The notes below the pieces were generated by a model, which saw only the letters and a list, made by a program, of their open reading frames with translations, ran no database searches and had not been told where the DNA came from. Both the position numbers and the translations under genes were made by a program. This document shows positions 33,566-43,556 of a stretch of 64,000 nucleotides of DNA, in pieces. Numbering within the stretch: the first letter of the stretch is position 1; each line of letters opens with the position of its first letter. The stretch spans positions 51,526-115,525 of the forward strand of contig CALVQK010000002.1 in assembly GCA_944358305.1 (NCBI GenBank). The letters run 5' to 3'. Source of the stretch: an uncultured Bacilli bacterium. Its GTDB lineage: Bacteria > Bacillota_I > Bacilli_A > RF39 > UBA660.

Positions 33566-34328
33566 ATAATACCTCTATTTCTTCTAAAGCCTCATTTTGT
33601 TTGGCAACTAATATTTTTATATCATTTCTATCTTCTAAAGCTTCTCTTGTACTTTTGAAAGCTAAGATTTCAGTATTATTATGCTCACTTAAATGGGCTA
33701 ATATTATGTACTTAGTATTATCTCCTACTAGTTTTTTTAAATACTTAGCAGTTGTCTCATTAGAAAGATGCCCTTCATCACTAATAATTCTTTGCTTTAA
33801 ATAATAAGGATAAGGGCCATCCATAAGCATTTTCTCATCATGGTTACTTTCTATATAATAAATATTTTTATTTGAAAGTAGAGAAAAATACTTTCGATTT
33901 AGATAACCTGTATCTGTTATATATACTAGGGAATTATTATCTTCTGTTATTAAAAACCCAACTGATCCTTTAGCATCATGACTTGTTTTAAAGACAGATA
34001 TTTCTATGTTGTTCTTTATATGCATTAAGTTATCATACATTTCTATTCTTTCAGGATCTATATCTATTGTTAATTCTTTTATAATATCTTTATTGACATA
34101 GATCTTAAAGTTACTATGCTTTAATAAAACTTTAAGCCCACTAGTATGATCATTATGAGCATGGGTTAAAAATAGGGCATCTATATCATCAACATTCAAA
34201 TTCATCTTCTCTAATTCTTTTTTTAATCTTTGATAAGTAATTCCTATATCAATAAGAAAGCGAGTAGACTTTGTTTCTATTAAAGAACAGTTTCCTTTAG
34301 ATCCACTCGCTAGAACTTTTATTTTCAT
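33540..34328 (-). CDS. walJ: WalJ/YycJ metallo-beta-lactamase-fold hydrolase
   Basis: The 262-residue protein has the metal motif THAHNDHTSGL, with the other ligands further on (HDAKGSVGF, DTGYL, LAHLSEHN). YycJ/WalJ is linked to DNA-damage and replication coordination, and lies after walK-walR-walH-walI in Bacillus. Here the walRK genes are not seen in the window, so the gene sits in a different setting. The ATG overlaps the stop of the M23 gene by one base (TAATG), so translation is coupled. Confidence 0.93.
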   Translation of the reverse strand: MKIKVLASGSKGNCSLIETKSTRFLIDIGITYQRLKKELEKMNLNVDDIDALFLTHAHNDHTSGLKVLLKHSNFKIYVNKDIIKELTIDIDPERIEMYDNLMHIKNNIEISVFKTSHDAKGSVGFLITEDNNSLVYITDTGYLNRKYFSLLSNKNIYYIESNHDEKMLMDGPYPYYLKQRIISDEGHLSNETTAKYLKKLVGDNTKYIILAHLSEHNNTEILAFKSTREALEDRNDIKILVAKQNEALEEIEVLYDKVDMCR

Positions 34329-35845
34329 TAGAATAAACTCATTGGATTTAGAGAAGACGATCCACTACTATAAGGGAAACCACGCCACAATCCAAAGTGT
34401 AGATGAACCCCTGTCGCAAAACCTGTTTGTCCCATGGCACCAATGGTATCACCTTGTGATACTTCTTGACCAACACTTACATAACGTTCTGCAAGGTGAG
34501 CATAAATTGTATAGTAACCATTATTGTGATTAATTACAACGTATTCTCCATTATCCCATTTATAAGATGATGCAACTACAATACCATTGTTTGATGCATA
34601 TATTGGAGAACCATAACCTGCTCCTGCTATATCCATACCATCATGGAGTGTTCCCCAACGATAAGCATATGGACTACTAATATAATATGGTGTCCTTGTT
34701 GGCCATAGCCAATATCCTTCAATTCTTGTATTACTACTTAAGCCACTATTAACACCGCCACTTCCGCCTCTTTGTTTAGTACCTTTAACTACTATTCTTT
34801 TAACTGGTTCTTTTAAGACCTGGGTGGCACTATTATCAATAACAGCACTTTCTACCTGACCATTAACTTTTTCTACTTTAGAAGTTACTAGTTGTGAACC
34901 AGCAACACCTTCTTGGATTGTTTCTTCATAAGTTGTATACTGAGTATTGTCATAACGTGTTTCTGTTTCATATGGAATATCTTGGGTTGTTACTTGGTGA
35001 TCTATCTCTACTAATCTAAATTGTGGTTTAATGATACTAATAGTTACACTTTGACCTTCATATAAAAGGTTATTAGCATCTGTAAATTCTGGGTTAGCAA
35101 TTAAAAATTCTTCATTTGATAGTTTATTATTGAAAGCAACATCACTAATAGTATCTCCTGCTTGGACTGTATATTTTTGTTGATCTTCTAGAGTTCCAAA
35201 TAATAGATATTTACTTAAATCATCAACATTTTCATAAATAGTTTCATCTGATGGTATATTTGTTTCTTTAATAGTTATTTTATTTTCTATATAGATATTT
35301 TCAATTATTGTACCAGTAGAACCACTTTCTATTTCTTTTTGTTCATTATTAAGGTATTTATCATAACTATCACTATCTACAAATGATCTTATAGTATTAT
35401 CCATAGCTTCTTCAAAAACGTCCTTATCTAGAACATAGATAGTTTGGTCAACTCCTTCTACAGTTTCTCCCTGTTCATTAGTTGTATCAATACCTTCAAT
35501 TGTTATTTCATAACCTTTTATAGTAAACGGTTCAATATCTTTAATTTTATTATATATTTCTTCTGTGGTTGAGATGTTTTCATTATAAGTTACATCTTTA
35601 ACGATTTCTAAGTCTTCTGGAGCATAAACTTTGTCAGCGTTATATTGTTCTTTTAATGATTGTTGTTCTCTATCTATATATTCATCAAGAGAATCTTTAT
35701 CATCTATTAATCCTACTGATTTACCAGCTAGATAAACACGATATACACTTTTAGGAGTTAATGTTTCTTCTTTTGGAATTATAAACATTATGATTAAACT
35801 AACAATTAAAGCGATTGCTACAGTAATAATCGTTTTTATATTCAT
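34328..35845 (-). CDS. M23 peptidase with LysM and G5-like domains
   Basis: A membrane anchor (about 5-24) is followed by a mainly beta region, a LysM domain (YTVQAGDTISDVAFNNKL, about 235-282), a G5-like stretch (FRLVEIDHQVTTQDIPYE onward, to about 365) and an M23 domain near the end. Metal ligands are intact: HDGMDIAG and GVHLHFGLW. It should cut peptide crosslinks in peptidoglycan. The 505-residue protein lies directly before walJ. Combination of LysM, G5 and M23 is common in Firmicute cell-wall hydrolases. Confidence 0.92.
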   Translation of the reverse strand: MNIKTIITVAIALIVSLIIMFIIPKEETLTPKSVYRVYLAGKSVGLIDDKDSLDEYIDREQQSLKEQYNADKVYAPEDLEIVKDVTYNENISTTEEIYNKIKDIEPFTIKGYEITIEGIDTTNEQGETVEGVDQTIYVLDKDVFEEAMDNTIRSFVDSDSYDKYLNNEQKEIESGSTGTIIENIYIENKITIKETNIPSDETIYENVDDLSKYLLFGTLEDQQKYTVQAGDTISDVAFNNKLSNEEFLIANPEFTDANNLLYEGQSVTISIIKPQFRLVEIDHQVTTQDIPYETETRYDNTQYTTYEETIQEGVAGSQLVTSKVEKVNGQVESAVIDNSATQVLKEPVKRIVVKGTKQRGGSGGVNSGLSSNTRIEGYWLWPTRTPYYISSPYAYRWGTLHDGMDIAGAGYGSPIYASNNGIVVASSYKWDNGEYVVINHNNGYYTIYAHLAERYVSVGQEVSQGDTIGAMGQTGFATGVHLHFGLWRGFPYSSGSSSLNPMSLF

Positions 35846-35850
35846 GTATT

Positions 35851-37197
35851 TTATTCCTCCTCACTTTCATTTTTACTCATATTTAAGAATGTTGAAGTAT
35901 CTTTTTTAAATAGCAACTGAATGGTAGCTTGAGGACCATTACGATGCTTAGCTATAATAAATTCGCTGATACTTGTAGCATCATTTTTGGACTCTTTATT
36001 ATAATAATCATCTCTATATAAGAAGCCAACTAAATCAGCATCTTGTTCAATAGAACCAGACTCTCTTAAGTCTGATAACATTGGTCTTTTATCCTCTCTA
36101 CCTTCAACACTACGAGAAAGTTGAGCTAAAGCGATTACGGGGATATGCAATTCCATAGCTAATGTTTTTAGACTTCTTGAAATATCTGCTACTTCTTGTT
36201 GACGGTTAGCGCCATAGTTTTTACCACCTGATATTAATTGTAAGTAGTCGATTATAACAAGATCAAGGCCTGATGAGCCTGAGGAAAGACGACGACATTT
36301 GGCTCTTATTTCTCCAATAGTAATACCAGGAGTATCATCTATATAAAGGTTAGCATCACTAAGTCTGCTTACAGCTTGATCAAATCTTTTCCAGTCATTA
36401 TTTAACATTTTACCTGTTCTTAATTTATAGCCTTCTATTTGACCGAGAGAAGAAATGATACGGTTTGCTAATTGTTCAGCACCCATTTCAAGGTTGAAGA
36501 CGGCCACTGTTTTATCAGTATGGGTTGTAACATAAGTAGCAAGATTTAAAGCAAAAGCAGTTTTACCCATACCAGGACGAGCTGCTAATATTATAAGTTC
36601 ATTTTCATGAAGTCCTGCTGTTATTTTATCAATATCATACCAACCAGTAGGAATACCAGTTATTTCTCCTTTGGCTTCAGCAAGTTTTTGCAAGTCTTCT
36701 TCGGTTTTTTCTAAGACTTTTTGAATTGATTTAAATTCGCTAGCCTTACGATTTTTAGCGATTGTTAAAATTTTACGCTCAGCATTATCTAAAATATCAT
36801 TAACACTTTCTTCACTATTATAACCAGTAGTAGCGATAGATTCTGCTGTTTCTATTAAACGTCTCAAAAGAGATGTATTCTCTACTTCTTTTATATAGTA
36901 TTCTATATTAGTTGCTGTAGGAACAAAAGTTGTTATTTCTGTAAGATAAGTAATTCCTCCTACATCATTTAAATAATTTAGCTTGGTTAAAGCAGTTGTT
37001 AAGGTTGTTAAATCCACGGGTGTTTTTTCTTCAACTAAGTTTTTTAAAGCTGTAAATATTTTGGCATGTCTAGCGTCATAAAAGTCTGTTTCATCTAGAG
37101 CTTCTATTGTCATTAATAAAGCAGCATTAGATAGAAAACATGATCCTAGAACACTTTTTTCTGCTTCTAAGTTTTGAGGCATTCCTTTTACAGCCAT
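35851..37197 (-). CDS. dnaB: Replicative DNA helicase DnaB
   Basis: DnaB (DnaC in Bacillus) is the ring helicase of the fork. The 448-residue protein has an N-terminal DnaG-interacting domain (LEAEKSVLGSCFL), Walker A (GRPGMGKTAFALN), LVIIDYLQLI and the arginine finger region (LRESGSIEQDAD). I take ATG 37195-37197 after GTAGGTGATAATT; a start three codons earlier would overlap that site. It follows rplI, the same order as Bacillus. Confidence 0.97.
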   Translation of the reverse strand: MAVKGMPQNLEAEKSVLGSCFLSNAALLMTIEALDETDFYDARHAKIFTALKNLVEEKTPVDLTTLTTALTKLNYLNDVGGITYLTEITTFVPTATNIEYYIKEVENTSLLRRLIETAESIATTGYNSEESVNDILDNAERKILTIAKNRKASEFKSIQKVLEKTEEDLQKLAEAKGEITGIPTGWYDIDKITAGLHENELIILAARPGMGKTAFALNLATYVTTHTDKTVAVFNLEMGAEQLANRIISSLGQIEGYKLRTGKMLNNDWKRFDQAVSRLSDANLYIDDTPGITIGEIRAKCRRLSSGSSGLDLVIIDYLQLISGGKNYGANRQQEVADISRSLKTLAMELHIPVIALAQLSRSVEGREDKRPMLSDLRESGSIEQDADLVGFLYRDDYYNKESKNDATSISEFIIAKHRNGPQATIQLLFKKDTSTFLNMSKNESEEE

Positions 37198-37206
37198 AAT
37201 TATCAC

Positions 37207-37647
37207 CTACTTAATTAAATGTATTTTTACTTTTGCTATAATATTTTTATATAATTCTACTTCTATATTGTGAAATCCTAATGATGAAGGAGAAGTTGTT
37301 AATTTAATCATGTTTTTGTCAATATTAAATCCTTGTTCTTTTAGAGATTCTTTTATCTGTTTAATACTTATACTTCCAAATACTTTATCATTATCACCAG
37401 TTTTAACTTTGAAAGTTAAAGTTATTTTCTCTAACTGTTCTTTTAAGTCTCGTGCTTCTTCTTTTAACTTTTCAATATTTGCTTCCTTCAATTTTTCTTC
37501 TTCTTTTAATTTTGCTAGAGAACTCTTAGTAGAGATGATAGCATAGCCTTTTTTTATTAAGAAGTTTTCAGCATAACCATCTTTAACTTGTTTAATTTCT
37601 CCCTTTTTGCCCTGTCCTTTTAAGTCTTTAATAAAGATTACTTCCAT
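37207..37647 (-). CDS. rplI: Ribosomal protein L9
   Basis: The 146-residue product has the N-terminal L9 domain ([37 protein letters not shown] in segments) and the helical linker with C-terminal RNA-binding domain ([19 protein letters not shown]). It starts just after the GdpP-like gene (one-base gap) and is followed by dnaB, conserved order. Confidence 0.97.
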   Translation of the reverse strand: MEVIFIKDLKGQGKKGEIKQVKDGYAENFLIKKGYAIISTKSSLAKLKEEEKLKEANIEKLKEEARDLKEQLEKITLTFKVKTGDNDKVFGSISIKQIKESLKEQGFNIDKNMIKLTTSPSSLGFHNIEVELYKNIIAKVKIHLIK

Positions 37648-37648
37648 A

Positions 37649-38641
37649 TTATTCCTCCTCTTTTTTTAAGATTTGTTTTAATTTTGTTTCAACTTTACTA
37701 ATAGTACTATCAGTAATACGTGCTGCCCCTACAGTTTTATTACCTCCACCACCTAAAGGTGACAATATAGAAGAAATATTATAGTTTCCTAAACTTCTAC
37801 CACTAACAGCAATAGTCTTAGATGTTGATTTAGCAATAACAAATGAAGCTTCTATATTGTTGAAGAAAAGAAGAGTATCAGCCATTTTTGCTAAATCTTC
37901 TTTACGGTATACCATATAAGGGCTACCTTTAGCAATGGCAATTCTTTCATTTAATATATCAACATTAGTTATTACTTTCTGTCTTTCGATATACTCTTTT
38001 AAATCTTGTTTTAAAAGATACTGAACTTTTTTAGTACTTGCCCCCATACTAGCTAGATAATAAGCAGCATAGTATGTCTCACTATTTGTTTTCAAAGTAA
38101 AGTTATTAGTATCTAAAACTATTCCAGATAATAAAAGAGTTGCATAATAAGGGTCTAGTTCTATTTTATAAGTCTCTATTAGATTTGTTATCATTTCACA
38201 GGTGCTAGAAATATCATTATCTATTATTCTAAGACTTGCATCTATTGAAGTTTCTCCTAATTCATGATGATCTAGAATAATAATATTCTCTTTATCGAAG
38301 TAGTTTATAGCTTCGCTTGCTTGAACTAATTCTTCTTTATTTGTATCTAATATTATTAGTAAGTTCTTCTTTTGTCTGATATAGAGGTTTTTCTCTATGT
38401 CACTTGCTTTTATTATATTTAAGCAGCCTTCTAATTCTTGAAAAACTTTAGTAACTCCTGCTTCATGTTTAGTATCATTTATTATTAAAAAGCAATTTTT
38501 ATTTAACTTTTCTAAGATAATATAAAGACCTATAGAACTACCTAGGGCATCTAAATCTAAATCTTTATGAGCCATTATAAAGACTGTCTTAGCACTTTTT
38601 AGTTTTTGTTTTAGTTCTTTTTTTCTTTCTATTAATTTCAT
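37649..38641 (-). CDS. DHH/DHHA1 phosphodiesterase, GdpP-like without sensor domains
   Basis: In Bacillus this slot holds GdpP (c-di-AMP phosphodiesterase, about 659 residues with two membrane helices, PAS and GGDEF domains). Here the 330-residue product has only DHH ([47 protein letters not shown]) and DHHA1. Its glycine motif reads [10 protein letters not shown], with Asn where GdpP-type DHHA1 has His. It may be a cytosolic c-di-AMP, pApA or nanoRNA phosphodiesterase. Position between rpsR and rplI identifies it by synteny. No upstream reading frame extends it: a promoter lies at 38669-38697. Confidence 0.85.
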   Translation of the reverse strand: MKLIERKKELKQKLKSAKTVFIMAHKDLDLDALGSSIGLYIILEKLNKNCFLIINDTKHEAGVTKVFQELEGCLNIIKASDIEKNLYIRQKKNLLIILDTNKEELVQASEAINYFDKENIIILDHHELGETSIDASLRIIDNDISSTCEMITNLIETYKIELDPYYATLLLSGIVLDTNNFTLKTNSETYYAAYYLASMGASTKKVQYLLKQDLKEYIERQKVITNVDILNERIAIAKGSPYMVYRKEDLAKMADTLLFFNNIEASFVIAKSTSKTIAVSGRSLGNYNISSILSPLGGGGNKTVGAARITDSTISKVETKLKQILKKEEE

Positions 38642-38668
38642 TAGATCCTCCTTTTATCCCTTGGTAAT

Positions 38669-38697
38669 ATTATATACTATTTTGAATAATAAGTAAA
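38669..38697 (-). promoter_or_regulatory. Promoter for the gdpP-like-rplI-dnaB operon
   Basis: TTTACT, 17 bases, TATAAT on the minus strand, some 28 bases before the start codon, after the rpsR terminator. Confidence 0.65.
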
Positions 38698-38703
38698 ACC
38701 TAA

Positions 38704-38734
38704 AGAAAAAAGTAAATAGACGTTCTATTTACTT
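38704..38734 (-). terminator. Terminator after rpsR
   Basis: A perfect 11-bp stem (38710-38720 with 38724-38734), loop of three, then TTTTTTC on the minus strand. Confidence 0.9.
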
Positions 38735-38971
38735 AGTAAATGGTAATAAACCAATAGCTCTTGCTCTTTTTATTTCTCTTGCTATATGTCTTTGATGACG
38801 AGCACAGTTACCTGTTACACGACGAGGAACAATTTTACCTCTATCATTTATATATCTTTTTAAAGTATCTACATCTTTATAGTTAACGTCTTTACCAGTA
38901 CACATTATGCATACTTTCTTTTTACGACGGCCAAATTCTTTATGATCTTTAAAGTCTTTAGACATTGCCAT
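38729..38971 (-). CDS. rpsR: Ribosomal protein S18
   Basis: The 80-residue protein has the S18 core ([42 protein letters not shown]) and two CxxC-like cysteines early on (VCIMCTGKD), the zinc-type form. Third gene of the rpsF-ssb-rpsR operon. Confidence 0.97.
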   Translation of the reverse strand: MAMSKDFKDHKEFGRRKKKVCIMCTGKDVNYKDVDTLKRYINDRGKIVPRRVTGNCARHQRHIAREIKRARAIGLLPFTK

Positions 38972-38986
38972 AGTTTTCCCTCCTTT

Positions 38987-39493
38987 TTAAAATGGTAATT
39001 CATCATCATTTATTTCAATACTTGCTCCAAAATCAGCATATGGATTGTCTGAAATATCAGTTCCATTATTTGATGATGAGTCTTCTTTGAAATCATATGG
39101 AGTAGGCTCTGCTGGTTGACTATTATTAGCATTTACTTGATTATTAAAGTTAGATTGAGATGCATCTTTAGCGTCTCTTCTAGAACCAATAAATTCAACA
39201 CTATCAGCGATAACTTCAGTAACGTAACGTCTTTGACCATTTTGGTCATCATAATTACGAACTTGAAGACGACCTTCTATTGCTACTTGACTACCTTGTG
39301 ATAGATAGTTTTTAACACTTTCAGCTTGTCTACGCCATACAACAACGTTTATAAAGTCGGCTTCACGCTCTCCTGCTTGATTAGTATAAGTTCTATTTAC
39401 TGCTACAGTAAAACTAGCAACTGCAGTATTATTTCCTGTATAACGAAGTTCAGGATCACGAGTTAAGCGACCAATTAAAAATACTTTATTCAT
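38987..39493 (-). CDS. ssb: Single-stranded DNA-binding protein
   Basis: The OB-fold ([19 protein letters not shown], then [14 protein letters not shown] and [10 protein letters not shown]) is followed by a flexible Asn/Ser-rich linker and the acidic C-terminal tip EINDDELPF that recruits partner proteins. Size 168 residues. It lies between rpsF and rpsR, as in most Bacilli. Confidence 0.97.
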   Translation of the reverse strand: MNKVFLIGRLTRDPELRYTGNNTAVASFTVAVNRTYTNQAGEREADFINVVVWRRQAESVKNYLSQGSQVAIEGRLQVRNYDDQNGQRRYVTEVIADSVEFIGSRRDAKDASQSNFNNQVNANNSQPAEPTPYDFKEDSSSNNGTDISDNPYADFGASIEINDDELPF

Positions 39494-39507
39494 AGGTACC
39501 TCTTTTC

Positions 39508-39795
39508 CTAATCATCTACTCTAATGATTAAATGACGTAAAATGTTTTCATTAAGACGAGCTAGACGATCAAATTCAGAAATTGCTTCATTAGTAGCTTC
39601 TACTACATATAAGAAATAATATCCATTTTTATATTTCTTAATTTCATATGCTAGTTCTTTTTGTCCCATAGTTTTCTCTTCAGTAATTTTACATTTAGTA
39701 TCTGTTAAAACCTTCTTTAGAGATTCAGCTTCTTTCTTTATAGTAGCCTCCTCTAAATCTGGTTTAACGATAAACATAATTTCATAGTTAGTCAT
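39508..39795 (-). CDS. rpsF: Ribosomal protein S6
   Basis: S6 binds S18 on 16S rRNA. The 95-residue protein starts at the ATG 39793-39795 after GAAGGAGGTG ([14 protein letters not shown]) and has the conserved [21 protein letters not shown]. Promoter at 39861-39889 and a folded leader of about 60 bases that could hold a S6:S18 feedback site. First gene of the operon. Confidence 0.96.
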   Translation of the reverse strand: MTNYEIMFIVKPDLEEATIKKEAESLKKVLTDTKCKITEEKTMGQKELAYEIKKYKNGYYFLYVVEATNEAISEFDRLARLNENILRHLIIRVDD

Positions 39796-39855
39796 TAAAC
39801 ACACCTCCTTCTGGACATAAGACCTATTTCTAGGTAAGGAGTAATTAAATACTCG
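39796..39855 (-). promoter_or_regulatory. rpsF leader, possible S6:S18 feedback site
   Basis: In the leader GAGTA and TACTC can pair around TTTAAT, directly after CCG. A second stem pairs CTCCTT with the AAGGAG ribosome site, enclosing an ACCTA-GAAA-TAGGT hairpin, which would hide the site. The known S6:S18 leader has a CCG bulge; the CCG here is suggestive but I could not test the full motif. Confidence 0.4.
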
Positions 39856-39860
39856 GTAGT

Positions 39861-39889
39861 ATTATAGCAAAAGAAAAAAGAAAAGTCTA
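39861..39889 (-). promoter_or_regulatory. rpsF-ssb-rpsR promoter
   Basis: TAGACT, 17 bases, TATAAT on the minus strand, with TGC before the -10. Confidence 0.6.
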
Positions 39890-39962
39890 TCTTTTTCTTT
39901 CATTTTATTTTTCTATACTTAAATAACAATAGTAGCTCTTTATATTAATCGTTCGTATTTTT

Positions 39963-40427
39963 TTAAAATAGCTTATCAGGGTTTGATAATATTTCTACAT
40001 TAATATCTTCTAAATCTTTACTTACGGGAATAATATACAAATCATATTTATAATTTTTATCTACAGTCGTTAATGGTGAATCACAATATATAGTTAAATC
40101 TATGTTTTTACCAGAATATTTAAAGTTAGCAATTTCAGTATTTATTCCGGCCTCAACAATTAATAAACTTTTATCTTTAAAAAAATTATTAGTAAATATG
40201 TTTTGATAGCTTTTCAAATTTTCTATTTTACTTACAAGTGAAGAAAAATCTCTTTTTGTTTCTATTACTTCGTATTTTTTTGTGCTATCCAATACATTAT
40301 ATGTATTATAGCTAGCTAAATATTCTACAATGTAATACTCATGCTTATTGTTATTTGCAAATAAAACTAAAATTCCAGCAATAATAATAAAAATAATAAC
40401 TAATATTAACTTAATATTTTTTTTCAT
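39963..40427 (-). CDS. Membrane-anchored hypothetical protein
   Basis: The 154-residue protein has one N-terminal membrane helix (about 4-22, NIKLILVIIFIIIAGILVL), then an outside domain of mixed beta and helix (YIVEYLASYNTYNVLD, LLIVEAGINTEIANF). The start at ATG 40425-40427 has GGATGATTTT before it; a TTG four codons upstream is also possible. No family recognised. It stands between rpsF and ychF. Confidence 0.55.
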   Translation of the reverse strand: MKKNIKLILVIIFIIIAGILVLFANNNKHEYYIVEYLASYNTYNVLDSTKKYEVIETKRDFSSLVSKIENLKSYQNIFTNNFFKDKSLLIVEAGINTEIANFKYSGKNIDLTIYCDSPLTTVDKNYKYDLYIIPVSKDLEDINVEILSNPDKLF

Positions 40428-40484
40428 AAAATCATCCAATCTCTTTAATATATTTACTTCTAATACTATTATACTATATTTATC

Positions 40485-40577
40485 TTATATTTCTTTCCTT
40501 ACGCTCTTTAATCTTTCTACATCTAATCTTAATTCATAAAGTGTAACTTTATTATTTGTCTCTTCTATATATATCAT
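40485..40577 (-). CDS. Possible 30-residue small protein
   Basis: An ATG at 40575-40577 opens a 30-codon frame (charged, with hydrophobic register: LYELRLDVERLKSVRKEI at the end). It starts 14 bases after the ychF stop and has only a weak ribosome site (GAGATAATAG). It may be a small coiled-coil protein or simply chance. Confidence 0.3.
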   Translation of the reverse strand: MIYIEETNNKVTLYELRLDVERLKSVRKEI

Positions 40578-40590
40578 AACTATTATCTCA

Positions 40591-41688
40591 CTATACATTA
40601 AATCTAAAGTGACAGATATCTCCATCTTGCATTAAATAATCTTTTCCTTCAAGTCTTGCACGACCTGCTTCTCTTGCTTTTAATTCACTACCACACTCTA
40701 TTAGATCATTATAAGATATAACTTCTGCTTTAATAAAGCCTTTTTCAAAATCTGTATGAATGATACCAGCGCAGGCTTTTGCATTCATACCTTTTTTAAA
40801 AGTCCATGCTCTTACTTCATCAGGCCCTACTGTAAAATATGTTGCAAGTCCTAATAAATCATATGTTGCTGAGATTAGTGAATCTAATCCACTTTTTTCA
40901 AGTCCTAAGGCTTCTAGCATCTCTTTAGCATCTTCATCTTCTAACTCACTTAACTCTTCTTCTACTTTGGCACAGATTGTAATAACCTTAGCATTTTCTT
41001 TATTAGCATATTCTTTAACTTTTTTTACATAATCATTGTTTGTACCTAAATCATTTTCATTAACATTCGCTAGATAAATCAAGGGTTTTTCTGTTAAAAG
41101 ATTAAAACTTTTGATGATAGACTTCTCTTCTTTTGTTAAATCAAGTAATCTTATTGGAGTATTTTCTTCTAAAGCTTTTCTTAACTTTTCTAGAGTTTCA
41201 TACTCTAAAAGTTCATCTTTATCTTTACTCATTCTAGCTTTCTTACTAATTCTATTTATTCTATTAGTTACTGTTTCTAAGTCTGCTAGAGCAAGTTCTA
41301 AGTTAATTGTTTCTATATCTCTTATAGGATCAATATTACCATCGACATGAATGATATTACCATTATCAAAGCATCTTACTACTTCACAGATAGCATCTAC
41401 TTCTCTTATATGAGATAAAAACTTATTACCTAGACCTTCTCCTTTACTAGCTCCTTTAACTAGTCCTGCTATATCAATAAATTCATAACTAGTATAGATT
41501 GTTCTTTTTGGATTATACATACTAGATAGTTTATCAATTCTTTCATCTTTAACATTTACTATTCCTACATTTGGATCAATTGTAGCGAAAGGATAGTTTT
41601 CTGCTAAAATATGGGTTTTAGTTAAGGCATTAAACAATGTACTTTTACCAACATTAGGTAGTCCTATTATTCCTGCTTTTAAACTCAT
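40591..41688 (-). CDS. ychF: Ribosome-binding ATPase/GTPase YchF
   Basis: An Obg-family P-loop protein that binds ribosomes. P-loop GLPNVGKSTLFNALT at residues 8-22, FIDIAGLVKGASKGEGLGNKF switch region, a coiled-coil insert and the C-terminal TGS domain (FTVGPDEVRAWTFKKG). Length 365. In Bacillus yyaF lies in the same region near parB. Conserved among nearly all bacteria; role in translation stress. Confidence 0.97.
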   Translation of the reverse strand: MSLKAGIIGLPNVGKSTLFNALTKTHILAENYPFATIDPNVGIVNVKDERIDKLSSMYNPKRTIYTSYEFIDIAGLVKGASKGEGLGNKFLSHIREVDAICEVVRCFDNGNIIHVDGNIDPIRDIETINLELALADLETVTNRINRISKKARMSKDKDELLEYETLEKLRKALEENTPIRLLDLTKEEKSIIKSFNLLTEKPLIYLANVNENDLGTNNDYVKKVKEYANKENAKVITICAKVEEELSELEDEDAKEMLEALGLEKSGLDSLISATYDLLGLATYFTVGPDEVRAWTFKKGMNAKACAGIIHTDFEKGFIKAEVISYNDLIECGSELKAREAGRARLEGKDYLMQDGDICHFRFNV

Positions 41689-41764
41689 AATATTACCTCT
41701 TTTCTTACTTCCATATTATAGCATTGTTTCTATATATTTAAAAGAAAAAAATACCTTACGGTAT

Positions 41765-43360
41765 TTAAATTGTAGCATATACTCCTGGGCCTAATGGTAA
41801 GCCTATTAAGTACCAACCAATTACTAAGAGTATCCAAGTTAAAGCAATAATTCCAAAATATGGAAGAAGATAGCCTATACTTTTATGAATAGTTATTGGT
41901 TTTGTTTTATCTCTATTATAAATATTTAAGTATCCTATATAGATAACAAAACAAGCAAGTAAAGGGGTAATTCCAGCAGTTATTGAAGTTCCTGTTCTTA
42001 ATATAAATTGAGCGAATGGAGCAGAAAGGTTTGATTGCATAAATACTGGTACCATAACTGGGGCAAATATTTCCCATTTAGCACTTGCAGTTGGAACAAA
42101 AAGATTGGCTATACCTATCATAATAATGGCAAATATTATTAGAGGTAGACCTGTAAAACCAATATTACCAACGGCGCTAGCACACCATGAAGCAATAACT
42201 GTACCTATATTTGTCTCTCTAAATACAGAAGTAAATTGAGAAACAACAAATATTAACATTAACATTTCTCCTATAGGAACAAAAGTCTCTTTACAACCAT
42301 TAATTATATCTTTATCATTTTTAATGCTTTTAGCACCTATTCCATAAGCAATACCTACAAGAGTAAATAGTAAGGCAATCATGTAAGTAAATCCATCTTG
42401 AAAATATGAATTAGTTCCAAATAATTGTCCTAAATACGTATCTTCTTCCATATCTAGAAGCATACCAGAGTATGGTAGATTTGGAATGATTGAATATATA
42501 AATAAGATTATAACGACTATTGCGGTAATAATTGCAGCTTTAAGTCCTCTTTTTTCTTTTCTTTCTTTCTCTATTTTTTGTTGTTCTAATTCTTTTGCAT
42601 CTGTTATTACTAATTCTTCTGTTTTTGATAGTTCATCTTTTTCTTTATATTTACCAAGACGTGGAGCGATAATTTTTTCAATGATAATAGTTCCTACTAT
42701 TGATAAAATTATCGAAAAAGCAATTATTATAAAGAGATTTGAAGTAAGACTTATATGAGCAGAAGCATCAATTAGACGAGCTGCTGTTGTCGTATCTGGA
42801 ATTAAGTTTACTTCCATACTTCCTACAAAGATAGAAACGCCATAACCAAAACTTACACCTGCGAAGGCAGCGATTATTCCAAGATATGGATTTCTATTGT
42901 TGAGTAAAAATAGCATAGCAGAAATTGGTATTAATATAACGTAGCCAACATCATTTATTAAAGACGAAATAGTTGCTAAAAATACAACGATAAAAGTCAG
43001 TATTTTTTTATCAATCTTTATCAATACTCTTTTACATAAAGTATCTAAAAAGCCTGTAGATTTAGCAATGCTAAGCCCAAATAGTGTTAAAAGTAGCATA
43101 CCAAGTGGAGCGAAACTTAAGAAATTAGTCATAGCATTACTAAATATATATTTCATACCATCAAAGTTTAACATATTTTCCACAGATACTAAGGTAGTTT
43201 CTAATTCATTAGTAGTAGGACTTATAGTACTATAGGTTGCTTGCATTTGAAATGCTGATAGAATTGCACTTAATATTAGCAAAAGAAAAGTTAGGATTAA
43301 ATAAACTGTAATTGGATGAAAGTAGAATTTTTTCAATTTTAATTTTCTTCTATTATGCAT
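41765..43360 (-). CDS. AbgT-family transporter
   Basis: The 531-residue protein has 11-13 membrane helices and family motifs (NFLSFAPLGMLLLTLFG, LFVPTASAKWEIFAPVM). AbgT proteins import p-aminobenzoyl-glutamate or, as in MtrF and YdaH, export antimetabolites such as sulphonamides. A hydrophilic loop of about 40 residues near 260-300 divides the two halves. ATG 43358-43360 is preceded by AAAGGAGGATG. Synteny does not point to substrate. Confidence 0.87.
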   Translation of the reverse strand: MHNRRKLKLKKFYFHPITVYLILTFLLLILSAILSAFQMQATYSTISPTTNELETTLVSVENMLNFDGMKYIFSNAMTNFLSFAPLGMLLLTLFGLSIAKSTGFLDTLCKRVLIKIDKKILTFIVVFLATISSLINDVGYVILIPISAMLFLLNNRNPYLGIIAAFAGVSFGYGVSIFVGSMEVNLIPDTTTAARLIDASAHISLTSNLFIIIAFSIILSIVGTIIIEKIIAPRLGKYKEKDELSKTEELVITDAKELEQQKIEKERKEKRGLKAAIITAIVVIILFIYSIIPNLPYSGMLLDMEEDTYLGQLFGTNSYFQDGFTYMIALLFTLVGIAYGIGAKSIKNDKDIINGCKETFVPIGEMLMLIFVVSQFTSVFRETNIGTVIASWCASAVGNIGFTGLPLIIFAIIMIGIANLFVPTASAKWEIFAPVMVPVFMQSNLSAPFAQFILRTGTSITAGITPLLACFVIYIGYLNIYNRDKTKPITIHKSIGYLLPYFGIIALTWILLVIGWYLIGLPLGPGVYATI

Positions 43361-43556
43361 CTTCATCCTCCTTTGACATAACTTTCTTTATTTTTTTATT
43401 AAATTCGATTCTAGGCATAAATATTAAACGACCACAACCTGTGCATTTAAGCTTTATATCTGCTCCTAATCTCACTATTTCCCAATCATTAGTACCACAG
43501 GGATGACCTTTTTTCAAAACTACCCTATCACCTAAAGTATAATTTTTACTTTCCAT
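43353..43556 (-). CDS. DUF951 (YyzM-like) zinc-finger protein
   Basis: The 67-residue protein has HPCGTNDWEIVRLGADIKLKC in part, and a CTGC-GR motif; the cysteines CG at 20 and CTGC at 38-41 could bind zinc. YyzM is its Bacillus counterpart, beside yyaF and spo0J. Function unknown. It overlaps both neighbours (mscS and AbgT), so it is in the same operon. Confidence 0.85.
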   Translation of the reverse strand: MESKNYTLGDRVVLKKGHPCGTNDWEIVRLGADIKLKCTGCGRLIFMPRIEFNKKIKKVMSKEDEDA

